Origin: Planctomycetaceae bacterium
Lineage (GTDB): Bacteria > Planctomycetota > Planctomycetia > Pirellulales > Thermoguttaceae
Direction of reading: 5' to 3'
NCBI GenBank assembly: GCA_031259095.1
Contig: JAIRLW010000478.1
Span: 1-7,153, forward strand
DNA length: 7,153 bases
In this document: in pieces, positions 1-6,110 of the stretch
How positions within the stretch are numbered: the first letter of the stretch is position 1
How the letters are laid out: every line of letters starts with the position of its first letter
Notes under the pieces: model-generated
Databases searched by the model: none
The model's input: only the letters and a program-made list of their open reading frames with translations
What the model was told of the DNA's origin: nothing
Program-made: the position numbers and the translations under genes

Positions 1-94
1 TCGCCCTTTCAGGGCTTCGGTTGGTGATGGTCCTTGAACCTACCCCGTTGGGGTAGGCTATTCAGTAAAAAATCCTATTGCCCCTTCAGGGCAA
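1..94. repeat. Cluster of three short palindromes (REP-like intergenic repeat)
   Basis: Three small hairpins lie within 94 bases. GCCCT/AGGGC pairs at 3-7 and 11-15 around TTC. CCTACCCC/GGGGTAGG pairs perfectly at 39-46 and 50-57 around GTT. TTGCCC/GGGCAA pairs at 78-83 and 89-94. The first and third share the core CCCTTTCAGGGC / CCCCTTCAGGGC. Palindrome clusters with these cores are, from memory, dispersed in high copy in several planctomycete and Bacteroidota genomes; this was not checked by search. The cluster is cut by the window edge, so its full extent is unknown. No long open reading frame supports coding. Confidence 0.6.
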
Positions 95-194
95 ATACTT
101 TTTTAACCTCAAACAATAAATCCGCTGATATATTACAAAAATATCCGCCATAAACACTAACCTTTTGAACACAATATATCTTAACAACATTATT

Positions 195-1430
195 ATGATG
201 ATGCGAAATTTCAGATTCTGTTTTCTTTTTCTCCTTTTCGTTTCTTTGAACGGTTGTACCGATGAACCGCAAGGAAAATCACTTCAGGAAAAACTGCCGC
301 CGGAACAACAACAGGATAATATTGCTGCAAAAACGTCTGAAATTGCGGATATTGTTCGGCAAATTGAAATGTCCTCGGGCGAAGTCGGGCGCGCCGAAAA
401 TGGTACAATTATTAGTGCGGATTTAGCAAAAGGGCGCGCCTCTGTTTCCGATGAAACGTTGCGGACGTCGCTAAAACTTCCCGGACTTAAAAAGTTGCGG
501 GCGGCTGGAGGAACAATCACGTCTGAAACATTACAGTTGATCGGGAAACAAACCGGTCTGGAAGAACTTTATCTGCAAGACACGCCAATCCGTGACGCCG
601 ATCTTGCCGTTATTCTTCCCGGACTCTCCAAGTTACGGCGTTTGACGCTGCGCGGGTGTAACAATGTTACGGATGACGGCGCGGAAATAATAGTTTCGTT
701 ATCCAAGGTGCGCTCGTTGGCGTTGATCAAAATGAACCTGACACGGCAAGGGTTGGAAAAAATTGTTGAATCGGACACGATTGCCGCTCTTGATTTACGG
801 CAATGCAGCCTGTTGACGCCGGAAGATTATTCGTTACTTCTTAAGACGTCTCAATTGACCGATTTGAAAATTGCCGGTTTTTCCGTTGACGATTCTGTGT
901 TGGAAACGGCGTCGCAATTGCCGGAACTGACCGGATTAACAGTGGAAGACGCGATGATTTCAGCGGAAGGATTCGCCAAAATGACCGCAAGTCCAACAAT
1001 AACGGAAAAACTCGCCTCGCTTGTGTTGGCAAGAAATACCCTGTTGCTTGATACGGGACTGGAACCGTTGAAAAATATTCATCGGCTGAAACGGTTATCA
1101 ATCAATGGGATGATGATTACCGGAGAATTTTTGAGATTGCTTGCCGCTGAGGAATCCAAACGCCCCAAATTGGAAACGTTATCGCTTGAAAAATCGTTAC
1201 TAACACCGGAAGGCGCCGACGCTTTGAAACATTTCCGCGAATTGAAATCGCTTAATCTTGCCGGAACAGTGTTGTCTCAGGAACTTGCGGAAATCATCGC
1301 CGCTCTGGAAACGCCGGAAATCGTCAACCTTTCAGATTGTCAACTGGACAACAAGATGTTAAAAACGCTGCGCGGTATGAAATCGGTAAAAACATGGATA
1401 CTCGCCGGTAATCCGCTCATTCAGGAATAA
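195..1430 (+). CDS. Leucine-rich-repeat lipoprotein
   Basis: The product is about 411 residues. It starts with a short basic segment and a hydrophobic stretch (FCFLFLLFVSL) followed by the lipobox-like LNGC, so it is predicted to be exported and lipidated on Cys21. After a Gln/Glu-rich linker (about 30-50) comes a segment DIVRQIEMSSGEVGR...ISADL, typical of the start of planctomycete LRR proteins. About 13 leucine-rich repeats of roughly 24 residues then run from about residue 95 to the C-terminus (LEELYLQDTPI, LRRLTLRGCNNV, LKSLNLAGTVL and others), of the RNI/F-box-like type. Such solenoids bind proteins; the partner is unknown. Three consecutive ATG codons occur at 195, 198 and 201; a TTG at 165 is in frame but would place extra residues before the signal peptide. 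No Shine-Dalgarno is visible, so the exact ATG is uncertain. The gene is alone on its strand and convergent with the next one. Confidence 0.85.
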   Translation: MMMRNFRFCFLFLLFVSLNGCTDEPQGKSLQEKLPPEQQQDNIAAKTSEIADIVRQIEMSSGEVGRAENGTIISADLAKGRASVSDETLRTSLKLPGLKKLRAAGGTITSETLQLIGKQTGLEELYLQDTPIRDADLAVILPGLSKLRRLTLRGCNNVTDDGAEIIVSLSKVRSLALIKMNLTRQGLEKIVESDTIAALDLRQCSLLTPEDYSLLLKTSQLTDLKIAGFSVDDSVLETASQLPELTGLTVEDAMISAEGFAKMTASPTITEKLASLVLARNTLLLDTGLEPLKNIHRLKRLSINGMMITGEFLRLLAAEESKRPKLETLSLEKSLLTPEGADALKHFRELKSLNLAGTVLSQELAEIIAALETPEIVNLSDCQLDNKMLKTLRGMKSVKTWILAGNPLIQE

Positions 1431-1537
1431 AACAGAACAAGGTTAGGGGCTAAAGACAATATCAAGAGCAATGGAAACAAAAAACAAATTTTAAAGAAAG
1501 AGACGCAGATAAAATTAACAGAATAATAACGCTGTTT

Positions 1538-2317
1538 TTATTCCGCGACAACCATAATACGAATTCTTTTGGTTGCCGATGAATTTCTTTTAAAATCAAT
1601 GCGAACTCCAAAAGGACGCGGCTTAAAAATATTCCATTTAATATCAGCGTCGTCGAGAAGAAAAACCTCAACAGCCGGATCAGATTCAAAAATCGGACAA
1701 AACGGAATATGAATCGTTGTTGTCCATTGATGGTCGTGAAATTCGATCAGAAAAGTTCCTTCCAAGCGATCTTTTCCCGTTTCAGCGGAACATCGGACAA
1801 TTTTTTGCGTTATGGAATCATCCCAATCGTCTTCATGTTCCAATTCGTCTTCATGTTCCAATTCGTTTTCGTGATCGAAATCGTTCTCATGTTCACATTC
1901 GTTTTCGTGATCGAAATCGTCTATAACCGGCGAAATCGCCGGAATGCCGCGTTTGGGGGACATTTTTCCGACCGGAAAAAACCGCCAAAAAATTTCGGCA
2001 ACGCCCAGCAAGAAAACATAAAGAACCGGTAACGGAAACGGTAAAAGGAAACCAATCAGTAACACCGGAATCCAAAAAACCGGAATCCAAACAATAGGAC
2101 GGTTTGGGGTGTTTTCCGGTTGTCGGGTCATGCGTGCCAAAACAATCAGGATTCCGACCCAAACAGTAAACATCAATACCGCTATACTGTTACGCCCAAC
2201 GCCGGCAACAGACGGTTCACGCCATAAAAGTCCGGTAATCGCCAAAAATCCCGCCAGCCAAAGAGCTGTTTGACTTATCAGGCGGAGACCGGTTGTCAAG
2301 TGTTGCCGTAGATTCAT
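1538..2317 (-). CDS. Four-helix membrane protein with acidic/His hexapeptide repeat
   Basis: The product is 259 residues and of unknown function. Four hydrophobic segments lie at about 13-35, 43-62, 74-92 and 94-112. Positive charges at the N-terminus, in the 62-74 loop and after helix 4 (WRFF...GK..PKR) fit both termini being cytoplasmic. Residues 134-167 are a tandem hexapeptide repeat (DFDHEN, ECEHEN, ELEHED) that is very acidic and has a histidine at a fixed place in each unit. The C-terminal domain (about 183-259) is predicted to be beta-rich, with motifs RLEGTFLIEF, HIPFCP and PFGVRIDFKR; similar tails occur, from memory, in other planctomycete hypothetical proteins. The acidic repeat could bind divalent metal, but this is only inference. 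It lies 90 bp downstream of the serine acetyltransferase on the same strand; a repeat and a weak hairpin separate them, so co-transcription is uncertain. No Shine-Dalgarno is seen before the ATG. Confidence 0.75.
   Translation of the reverse strand: MNLRQHLTTGLRLISQTALWLAGFLAITGLLWREPSVAGVGRNSIAVLMFTVWVGILIVLARMTRQPENTPNRPIVWIPVFWIPVLLIGFLLPFPLPVLYVFLLGVAEIFWRFFPVGKMSPKRGIPAISPVIDDFDHENECEHENDFDHENELEHEDELEHEDDWDDSITQKIVRCSAETGKDRLEGTFLIEFHDHQWTTTIHIPFCPIFESDPAVEVFLLDDADIKWNIFKPRPFGVRIDFKRNSSATKRIRIMVVAE
1823..1912 (-). repeat. 18-bp coding minisatellite, five copies
   Basis: Five imperfect 18-bp units lie end to end at 1823-1840, 1841-1858, 1859-1876, 1877-1894 and 1895-1912, with part of a sixth. 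On the plus strand the units resemble CAATTCGTCTTCATGTTC. They fall inside the membrane-protein gene and encode the acidic hexapeptides. Units 3 and 5 share GTTTTCGTGATC, and units 1, 2 and 4 share CATGTTC, so the array looks built partly by duplication of a two-unit block. Since 18 is a multiple of three, gain or loss of units keeps the frame. The repeat also keeps plus-strand frames open, which gives spurious ORFs. Confidence 0.85.
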
Positions 2318-2367
2318 TGAATTGACCGTGTCGGGATTTTTGTAATGTTTTACTCGTATTCAGCCGC

Positions 2368-2387
2368 GATTGATCCTGATTGATCCT
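2368..2387. repeat. Two tandem copies of GATTGATCCT
   Basis: A perfect 10-bp direct repeat (2368-2377 and 2378-2387) is followed by GTTAAAACAATCC. It lies in the 90-bp gap between the serine acetyltransferase stop and the membrane-protein start. On the minus strand it reads AACAGGATCAATC, which resembles the dispersed AACAGGAT-type short repeats seen in many environmental genomes (from memory). Confidence 0.6.
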
Positions 2388-2390
2388 GTT

Positions 2391-2408
2391 AAAACAATCC
2401 GAATTGTT
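2391..2408 (-). terminator. Weak terminator-like hairpin at the end of the serine acetyltransferase gene
   Basis: On the minus strand AACAAT pairs with ATTGTT around the loop TCGG, and the right arm runs into TT (four T in a row in all). The hairpin overlaps the first base pair of the TGA stop region at 2408. The stem is six pairs, mostly A-T, and the T tract is short, so it would be a weak terminator at best. Confidence 0.25.
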
Positions 2409-3361
2409 CAGATTTGCCAGTTATCCTGTTCGACAATGGGACTTTTAATTTTCAGACTCGGCTTTTCAATCAACACCGTTGTTCCCGCCGGAATCGAATA
2501 AGTCAGCCACACGCTCGAACCAATCACCGAATCATGACCAATCACTGTTTTACCGCCAAGAACGGTTGCGTTGGCGTAAATCACCACATTGTCTTCGATA
2601 GTCGGATGACGTTTGGTATTACGGACTAATTCGCCGGTTTCGTCTTTCGGAAAACTAATCGCCCCTAAGGTAACGCCCTGATACAGTTTTATCCAATTGC
2701 CGAGAATACTGGTTGCGCCAATAACAATTCCGGTTCCATGATCAATGAAAAAATATTCGCCAATCACCGCACCGGGATGAATATCGATTCCGGTTTTGCT
2801 GTGCGCCCATTCGGTCATCATACGCGGAATCAGCGGAATGTTCAGTTGATACAATGCATGAGCCAAACGATACACAGTAACCGCTTCCAGTCCGGGATAA
2901 CAAAAAATCACTTCGTCCAACGATTTGCACGCCGGATCGCCGGCATACGCCGCCTCAACGTCTTTTGCCAATTTTCGCCGAATGTCGGGAATTTGCTCTA
3001 AAAATTCGATTGTTTTACGATGCGCGACTTGTTCTACCGAAGACAATTTTTTCGGTTCACACTGATTCGTGTTCCCTTCGCCGTGACACAATGCCCGCTC
3101 AAACAAAACAACCAGCCGATCATGAAGCCGGTCAACAAGTTCGCCGACATGATAAATTACGTTTGACGAATGAAGCCGGTCGCGGTTCCGGTACCCCGGA
3201 TAGATCATTTCGTTCAAGTCTTCAATCACCTCAATGACAACACTGTAATTGGGCAATGGGCAATGGTCAAGGTGATGCGTTAATTTTGTTTCACGGTACG
3301 ATTCCACAATCCGATCCGTTAGAGCGGGAAGTTCTGTTTTATGTTCAAATATGGTCAGCAT
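2408..3361 (-). CDS. cysE: Serine O-acetyltransferase, long (EpsC/CysE-like) form
   Basis: The enzyme transfers acetyl from acetyl-CoA to L-serine, giving O-acetylserine for cysteine synthesis; it is cytosolic. The product is 317 residues, longer than E. coli CysE (273), with an all-helical N-terminal part (about 1-180, including YHVGELVDRLHDRL and RALCHG) typical of the long bacterial form. The left-handed beta-helix acyltransferase domain runs from about 190 to 295 (DIHPGAVIG, GTGIVIGATSILG, YQGVTLGA, HPTIEDNVVIYANATVLGG). By comparison with E. coli CysE, Asp207-His208 (IDHGTG) and His252 (KRHPTI) match the catalytic Asp157-His158 and His193, and Asp142 (GDPA) matches Asp92. The protein ends in DNWQI; a terminal Ile is the residue by which CysE binds the CysK active site in the cysteine synthase complex. 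No cysK or sulfate-assimilation gene is nearby. The ATG at 3361 has no clear Shine-Dalgarno. The family is certain; cysE versus epsC as the name is a matter of convention. Confidence 0.92.
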   Translation of the reverse strand: MLTIFEHKTELPALTDRIVESYRETKLTHHLDHCPLPNYSVVIEVIEDLNEMIYPGYRNRDRLHSSNVIYHVGELVDRLHDRLVVLFERALCHGEGNTNQCEPKKLSSVEQVAHRKTIEFLEQIPDIRRKLAKDVEAAYAGDPACKSLDEVIFCYPGLEAVTVYRLAHALYQLNIPLIPRMMTEWAHSKTGIDIHPGAVIGEYFFIDHGTGIVIGATSILGNWIKLYQGVTLGAISFPKDETGELVRNTKRHPTIEDNVVIYANATVLGGKTVIGHDSVIGSSVWLTYSIPAGTTVLIEKPSLKIKSPIVEQDNWQI

Positions 3362-3420
3362 GAAAGTTGGTAGAAAAAGTTAAAAACAAATTGGTCGTAA
3401 AAAATTTTTTTTAATCAATG

Positions 3421-3456
3421 GTCACTTTAGTCCCTATTGTCCTTAATATCCCTGAA
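3421..3456 (+). repeat. 9-bp tandem repeat, four units
   Basis: Four degenerate nonamers follow each other: GTCACTTTA, then GTCCCTATT, then GTCCTTAAT, then ATCCCTGAA, giving a consensus near GTCCCTAAT. The same unit recurs on both strands in the proB-kinase gap (4869-4961). It is in the intergenic region and does not look coding. Confidence 0.65.
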
Positions 3457-3501
3457 GTTGTTCGGGTTCTGTGATTAAAAGGAATTATTAGAGGTTCTCT
3501 C

Positions 3502-3530
3502 TTGCATAAAATAACAGTACGGATTATTAT
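3502..3530 (+). promoter_or_regulatory. Possible sigma-70-type promoter for proB
   Basis: TTGCAT (3502-3507) and TATTAT (3525-3530) are separated by 17 bp. The -10 box matches 5 of 6 consensus bases; the -35 box matches only TTG. Transcription would start near 3537 and give a leader of about 150 nt containing the palindrome at 3588-3643. Promoters of this group are poorly defined, so this is a weak call. Confidence 0.25.
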
Positions 3531-3587
3531 ATCACGATCTAAATTATGTAAAAGTCAGTGTGTGGTTTGAGTGTGTGGTTTGGGGTT

Positions 3588-3643
3588 TGTGTCGCAAGCG
3601 GATTAAAACTTTCCCCTATGATAAAAATTCCGCTTGCGACACA
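3588..3643 (+). repeat. Perfect 15-bp inverted repeat upstream of proB
   Basis: The arm TGTGTCGCAAGCGGA (3588-3602) is exactly complementary to TCCGCTTGCGACACA (3629-3643). The 26-base spacer is AT-rich. In RNA this would be a strong hairpin about 45 nt before the proB ATG. The right arm is not followed by a T tract, so it is not a normal terminator. Outside the arms lie heptad units on both sides (GTGGTTT-type on the left, CAAACCA-type on the right), so it appears to be the core of a larger repeat element. Confidence 0.85.
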
Positions 3644-3690
3644 CTCCACACTCCCCAAATTCCAAATTCCAAACCACAAACCACAAAATG
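3642..3690 (+). repeat. Seven-unit heptad array ending in the proB ATG
   Basis: Seven units of exactly 7 bp, each starting CA, run without a phase break: CACTCCA, CACTCCC, then CAAATTC twice, CAAACCA twice, and finally CAAAATG, whose last three bases are the proB start codon. The left side of the palindrome (3563-3589) carries the complementary units TGGTTTG, TGGTTTG and GGGTTTG. This is a short tandemly repeated heptamer, a repeat type known from cyanobacteria and other groups. Confidence 0.8.
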
Positions 3691-4830
3691 ACGCCTTCTT
3701 TACTTCGCGACGAGATTTTGAAAACGTCTGATGTAATTGTTGTGAAAGTTGGAACGAATGTTCTGACGTTGGACAATGGTTTATTGAATGAAGAACGAAT
3801 TGCGCAATTGACGAATGATCTTTGTCGGATGATTTTCCGAAAAAAGCGGATTATTCTTGTGAGTTCCGGTGCGGTTGGGGCGGGGATGGGACGTCTTGGT
3901 TTGTCGGAACGCCCGACCGAACTCTCCCAACTTCAAGCGGTTGCCGCGATTGGACAAGGCAAGTTAATCGAGACGTATGAGCGATTTCTTAACCGTCACG
4001 GCATTCATTCGGCGCAGGTGTTGCTGACCGCCGACGATCTTTCCAGCCGTAAACGTTATCTCAACGCCCGAAACGCGATTCGAACCATTCTTGATTATGG
4101 AGCGTTGCCGATTATTAACGAAAACGATACGGTGAGTGTTGACGAGTTCCACACCACTTTTGTTGAGAATGACCGTTTAGCGTCGTTGGTTGCCAATTTA
4201 TTTGAAACACCGTTACTGATTTTATTGACGGATGTTGACGGCTTATTTGACCGTGATCCGAGTGATCCTGAAGCGAAGTTGATTCCGGTGGTGGCGAGTT
4301 GGTCGCCGGATTTGATGAAGTTGGTTGCCGAAAAGCGTTCTCATCGCAGCAAGGGCGGGATGTCGAGTAAACTCAAAGCGGCAAAAATGATTACCGGTTC
4401 CGGCGGCAACGTGATTATTGCCAATGGGAACAATTCCGAAACACTTCACCGTCTTTTTTCCGCCGAAGAGGTTGGAACGATTTTTCTAACACAAAACAGT
4501 GTTCTGACGGCACGAAAACGTTGGTTGGGTTACGCGGTTCGGGTGGAAGGTCGGGTTGTTCTTGACGAAGGAGCGGTCGATGCGGTTTGCCGAAAAGGAA
4601 AAAGTATTCTTCCGATTGGTATTGTCGATGCTGATGGAACATTCGAAAAAGGCGGAATTGTTTCGATTGTTGACTGTAACGGCAAAGAGATTGCTCGCGG
4701 TCTGACCAACTACGGACTCAAAGAAGTTCTTTTAATCAGAGGAAAAAAAACCTCCGAAATCTCAACCATTCTAGGAATTGCCGCCTATACCGAAGTCATC
4801 CACCGCGATAATTTGAAACTCGTCGATTAA
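3688..4830 (+). CDS. proB: Glutamate 5-kinase with C-terminal PUA domain
   Basis: ProB phosphorylates L-glutamate with ATP to glutamyl 5-phosphate, the first and usually proline-inhibited step of proline synthesis; it is cytosolic. The product is 380 residues, close to the usual 365-375. The amino-acid-kinase domain covers about 14-265: VVKVGTNVL with Lys20, SSGAVGAG (59-66), NENDTV (144-149), NDRLAS (161-166), TDVDGLFDRDP (181-191) and SKGGMSSKLKAA (221-232, usually GTGGMxTKxxAA). The PUA domain covers about 280-370 (GYAVRVEGRVVLDEGA, LPIGIVDADG, GLTNYGLKEV). The ATG at 3688 is chosen because the protein then begins like other ProB proteins; an in-frame TTG at 3634 would add 18 residues encoded by repeat DNA. 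There is no Shine-Dalgarno: the bases before the ATG are heptad repeats. proA is not adjacent. Confidence 0.96.
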   Translation: MTPSLLRDEILKTSDVIVVKVGTNVLTLDNGLLNEERIAQLTNDLCRMIFRKKRIILVSSGAVGAGMGRLGLSERPTELSQLQAVAAIGQGKLIETYERFLNRHGIHSAQVLLTADDLSSRKRYLNARNAIRTILDYGALPIINENDTVSVDEFHTTFVENDRLASLVANLFETPLLILLTDVDGLFDRDPSDPEAKLIPVVASWSPDLMKLVAEKRSHRSKGGMSSKLKAAKMITGSGGNVIIANGNNSETLHRLFSAEEVGTIFLTQNSVLTARKRWLGYAVRVEGRVVLDEGAVDAVCRKGKSILPIGIVDADGTFEKGGIVSIVDCNGKEIARGLTNYGLKEVLLIRGKKTSEISTILGIAAYTEVIHRDNLKLVD

Positions 4831-4841
4831 ACATGAGATTT

Positions 4842-5037
4842 AGTGGAAAGTTGATAGCGGTCAATGTTGTCTCATAATATCCCCTAACGTCCCATTTGTC
4901 CCTAATGTCCCTTCACTAAAAAATTTTTAGGGGCAAATGGGATAATAAGAACTATTGGGACAAAAGATAGGCAATATTTTCGCCGAAGGACTTTTACCCG
5001 CTCTCCACTCTTCACTTTCCGCTATCAACTCTCCACT
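4842..5037. repeat. 196-bp compound inverted repeat between proB and the kinase gene
   Basis: The outer arms 4842-4860 and 5019-5037 are complementary at 18 of 19 positions (AGTGGAAAGTTGATAGCGG against the reverse complement of the right arm). The inner arms 4889-4905 and 4927-4943 form a 17-pair stem including two G-T pairs. Between them lie two 9-bp arrays in opposite orientation. The element fills the gap between convergent genes: it begins 11 bp after the proB stop and its right arm ends on the first base pair of the kinase stop codon. It may form a bidirectional transcript end, but neither arm has a terminal T tract. No protein is encoded, so if mobile it would be MITE-like. Confidence 0.8.
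4869..4961. repeat. Opposed 9-bp repeat arrays
   Basis: On the plus strand five units of 9-10 bp lie at 4869-4915 (for example GTCCCATTT and GTCCCTAAT). On the minus strand four 9-bp units lie at 4961-4926 (for example GTCCCAATA and ATCCCATTT). The unit is the same as in the array at 3421-3456. The two arrays face each other and provide the inner stem of the compound inverted repeat. Confidence 0.75.
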
Positions 5038-5042
5038 CACAC
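5001..5042. repeat. Heptad array overlapping the kinase stop codon
   Basis: Six successive 7-bp units each begin with CT: CTCTCCA, CTCTTCA, CTTTCCG, CTATCAA, CTCTCCA again, then CTCACAC. The last unit contains the TGA stop (complement of 5037-5039) and the last Val codon of the kinase gene. The arm at 4842-4860 carries matching units (CTATCAA, CTTTCCA) on the other strand. Confidence 0.7.
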
Positions 5043-5903
5043 AACGTCATTGGGTATTGGTGAACGTCGAAAGATGCGGACAGAATGGAGCATGTCCAAG
5101 AGTTCTTTCGTCGATTTCGGTCGGTCGTTTGGTTTTTTAGCGAGCATCATTTTCAAAACCGCGACAAATTCCGGTGTAATATTTTTATTACGTTGTATAA
5201 TGGGCGGAGGCGGAGCGACCAAATGTTTATTGAGCAAATCGTTCATTGATTCGCCGGCAAAAGGAAGACGAGTGGTCAAGAGTTCATAAAACGAACAGCC
5301 AAGACTGTAAATATCCGCACGCGGATCAGACGGACGACCACAAATTTGTTCCGGCGACATGTAACTCGCAGTTCCTTGCGTTTTGGATTTCATCACGAAA
5401 AATTTACGGAATCCTTTGGCAATTCGTCGTGTCAGTGCAAAATCAATCAATTTTAATTCACCGGATTCGTTATTGAATAGAAAATTATCGGGTTTGATGT
5501 CGCGGTGCGTCCAACCTTGCTCGTGCAAATAAAGAAGAGCTTCGACCATTTCGGGCATTACTTTGGGAAGATAGGTACAATATCGGGCGTAACCGCGATT
5601 GATCCACATTTTCAGATTCGGCGCAGAAAACCATTCCATGACAAGATAAGGAGTTTTTTGATACCAATCAAAGTCGAAAATATGAATCAGTTTCGGATGC
5701 GACAATTTTGAGCCGACCTCATATTCCCATTTAAGAATCTGAATTTGATCTTTTTGTTGGGCGTACTGATCCAAAAGCGTTTTGATACCGACAAATTTAC
5801 GGTTCTGATCATCATAAGCCTGCCAGAGCCGACTCGATTGACCCGTGTTGACCACATTTAAAAGACGGTAAGAACCAAAATAACCAATTGAAGCGGAACT
5901 CAT
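5037..5903 (-). CDS. Hanks-type serine/threonine protein kinase, soluble, kinase domain only
   Basis: The product is 288 residues and is essentially a single protein kinase domain with no membrane segment or sensor domain, so it should be cytosolic. Visible motifs, numbered from the ATG: Lys41 in VGIKTL (ATP-anchoring lysine), a Glu in WEYEVGSKL (about 60-62), HRDIKPDN (133-140) with the catalytic Asp, DFA at 154-156 in place of DFG, GTASYMSPEQ (177-186), DIYSLGCSFYELLT and NDRP near the end. The glycine-rich loop is degenerate: NTGQSSRLW replaces GxGxxGxV. Substrate and signal are unknown. The ATG at 5903 is preferred over an in-frame TTG at 5924. The gene converges with proB, and its stop lies in repeat DNA. 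The remaining catalytic residues suggest activity, but the loop and DFA changes leave room for an atypical kinase. Confidence 0.9.
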   Translation of the reverse strand: MSSASIGYFGSYRLLNVVNTGQSSRLWQAYDDQNRKFVGIKTLLDQYAQQKDQIQILKWEYEVGSKLSHPKLIHIFDFDWYQKTPYLVMEWFSAPNLKMWINRGYARYCTYLPKVMPEMVEALLYLHEQGWTHRDIKPDNFLFNNESGELKLIDFALTRRIAKGFRKFFVMKSKTQGTASYMSPEQICGRPSDPRADIYSLGCSFYELLTTRLPFAGESMNDLLNKHLVAPPPPIIQRNKNITPEFVAVLKMMLAKKPNDRPKSTKELLDMLHSVRIFRRSPIPNDVV

Positions 5904-5951
5904 AATATTGAATGGTTGGAACAAAAAATTTACCTACAAACCAGTGTACTC

Positions 5952-5981
5952 CTTATATTCAAAAAGACAAGAATCAATCAA
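5952..5981 (-). promoter_or_regulatory. Possible promoter of the kinase gene
   Basis: Reading the minus strand, TTGATT (5981-5976) is followed after 18 bp by TATAAG (5957-5952). The -35 box matches 4 of 6 and the -10 box 5 of 6 consensus bases. The start of transcription would be about 40 nt upstream of the ATG at 5903. AT-rich context makes chance matches likely. Confidence 0.3.
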
Positions 5982-6028
5982 AATTTCCCTGAATGTGATC
6001 CTAGCGTTCAAAGACTGATTGCTAATTT

Positions 6029-6065
6029 AGGTAGGCGATCCTTGCTCCTGAAAGATCGCCTACCT
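6029..6065 (+). repeat. Perfect 12-bp hairpin, family copy 1
   Basis: AGGTAGGCGATC (6029-6040) pairs exactly with GATCGCCTACCT (6054-6065) around a 13-base loop. It lies between divergent genes, so it is unlikely to be a terminator. Its right arm plus flank (6054-6069), read as reverse complement, matches 7011-7026 at 15 of 16 positions, so it is one copy of a dispersed repeat. Confidence 0.8.
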
Positions 6066-6110
6066 GATAAAGTCATCTGCCTGATATTGACCAGACAACT
6101 ACTTGCCAAA

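Larger units (their letters stand above)
3362..3687. other. 326-bp divergent intergenic region between cysE and proB
   Basis: No gene is seen here. From left to right it holds an A6T8 tract (3399-3412), a four-unit 9-bp repeat (3421-3456), a possible promoter for proB (3502-3530), and a large heptad-built palindrome (3563-3690) whose right half ends at the proB start codon. The promoters of both divergent genes should lie in this stretch, but no convincing promoter was found for the minus-strand gene. Confidence 0.7.

Noticed and set aside
75..272. 65-residue minus-strand frame near the window start
   Set aside because: It overlaps the palindrome cluster and the lipoprotein signal peptide, with a peptide that resembles no known domain.
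1709..2032. Open plus-strand frames (1709-2032 and 1717-1926) opposite the membrane-protein gene
   Set aside because: They are kept open by the 18-bp repeat and give low-complexity peptides; the minus-strand frame has membrane helices and a structured C-terminal domain.
3634..3687. TTG start at 3634 giving a longer ProB
   Set aside because: The 18 extra residues come from repeat DNA and ProB proteins begin at the position matching the ATG at 3688.
3421..3690. CRISPR-like array near proB
   Set aside because: The units are 7 and 9 bp with no spacers, and no cas gene is present.
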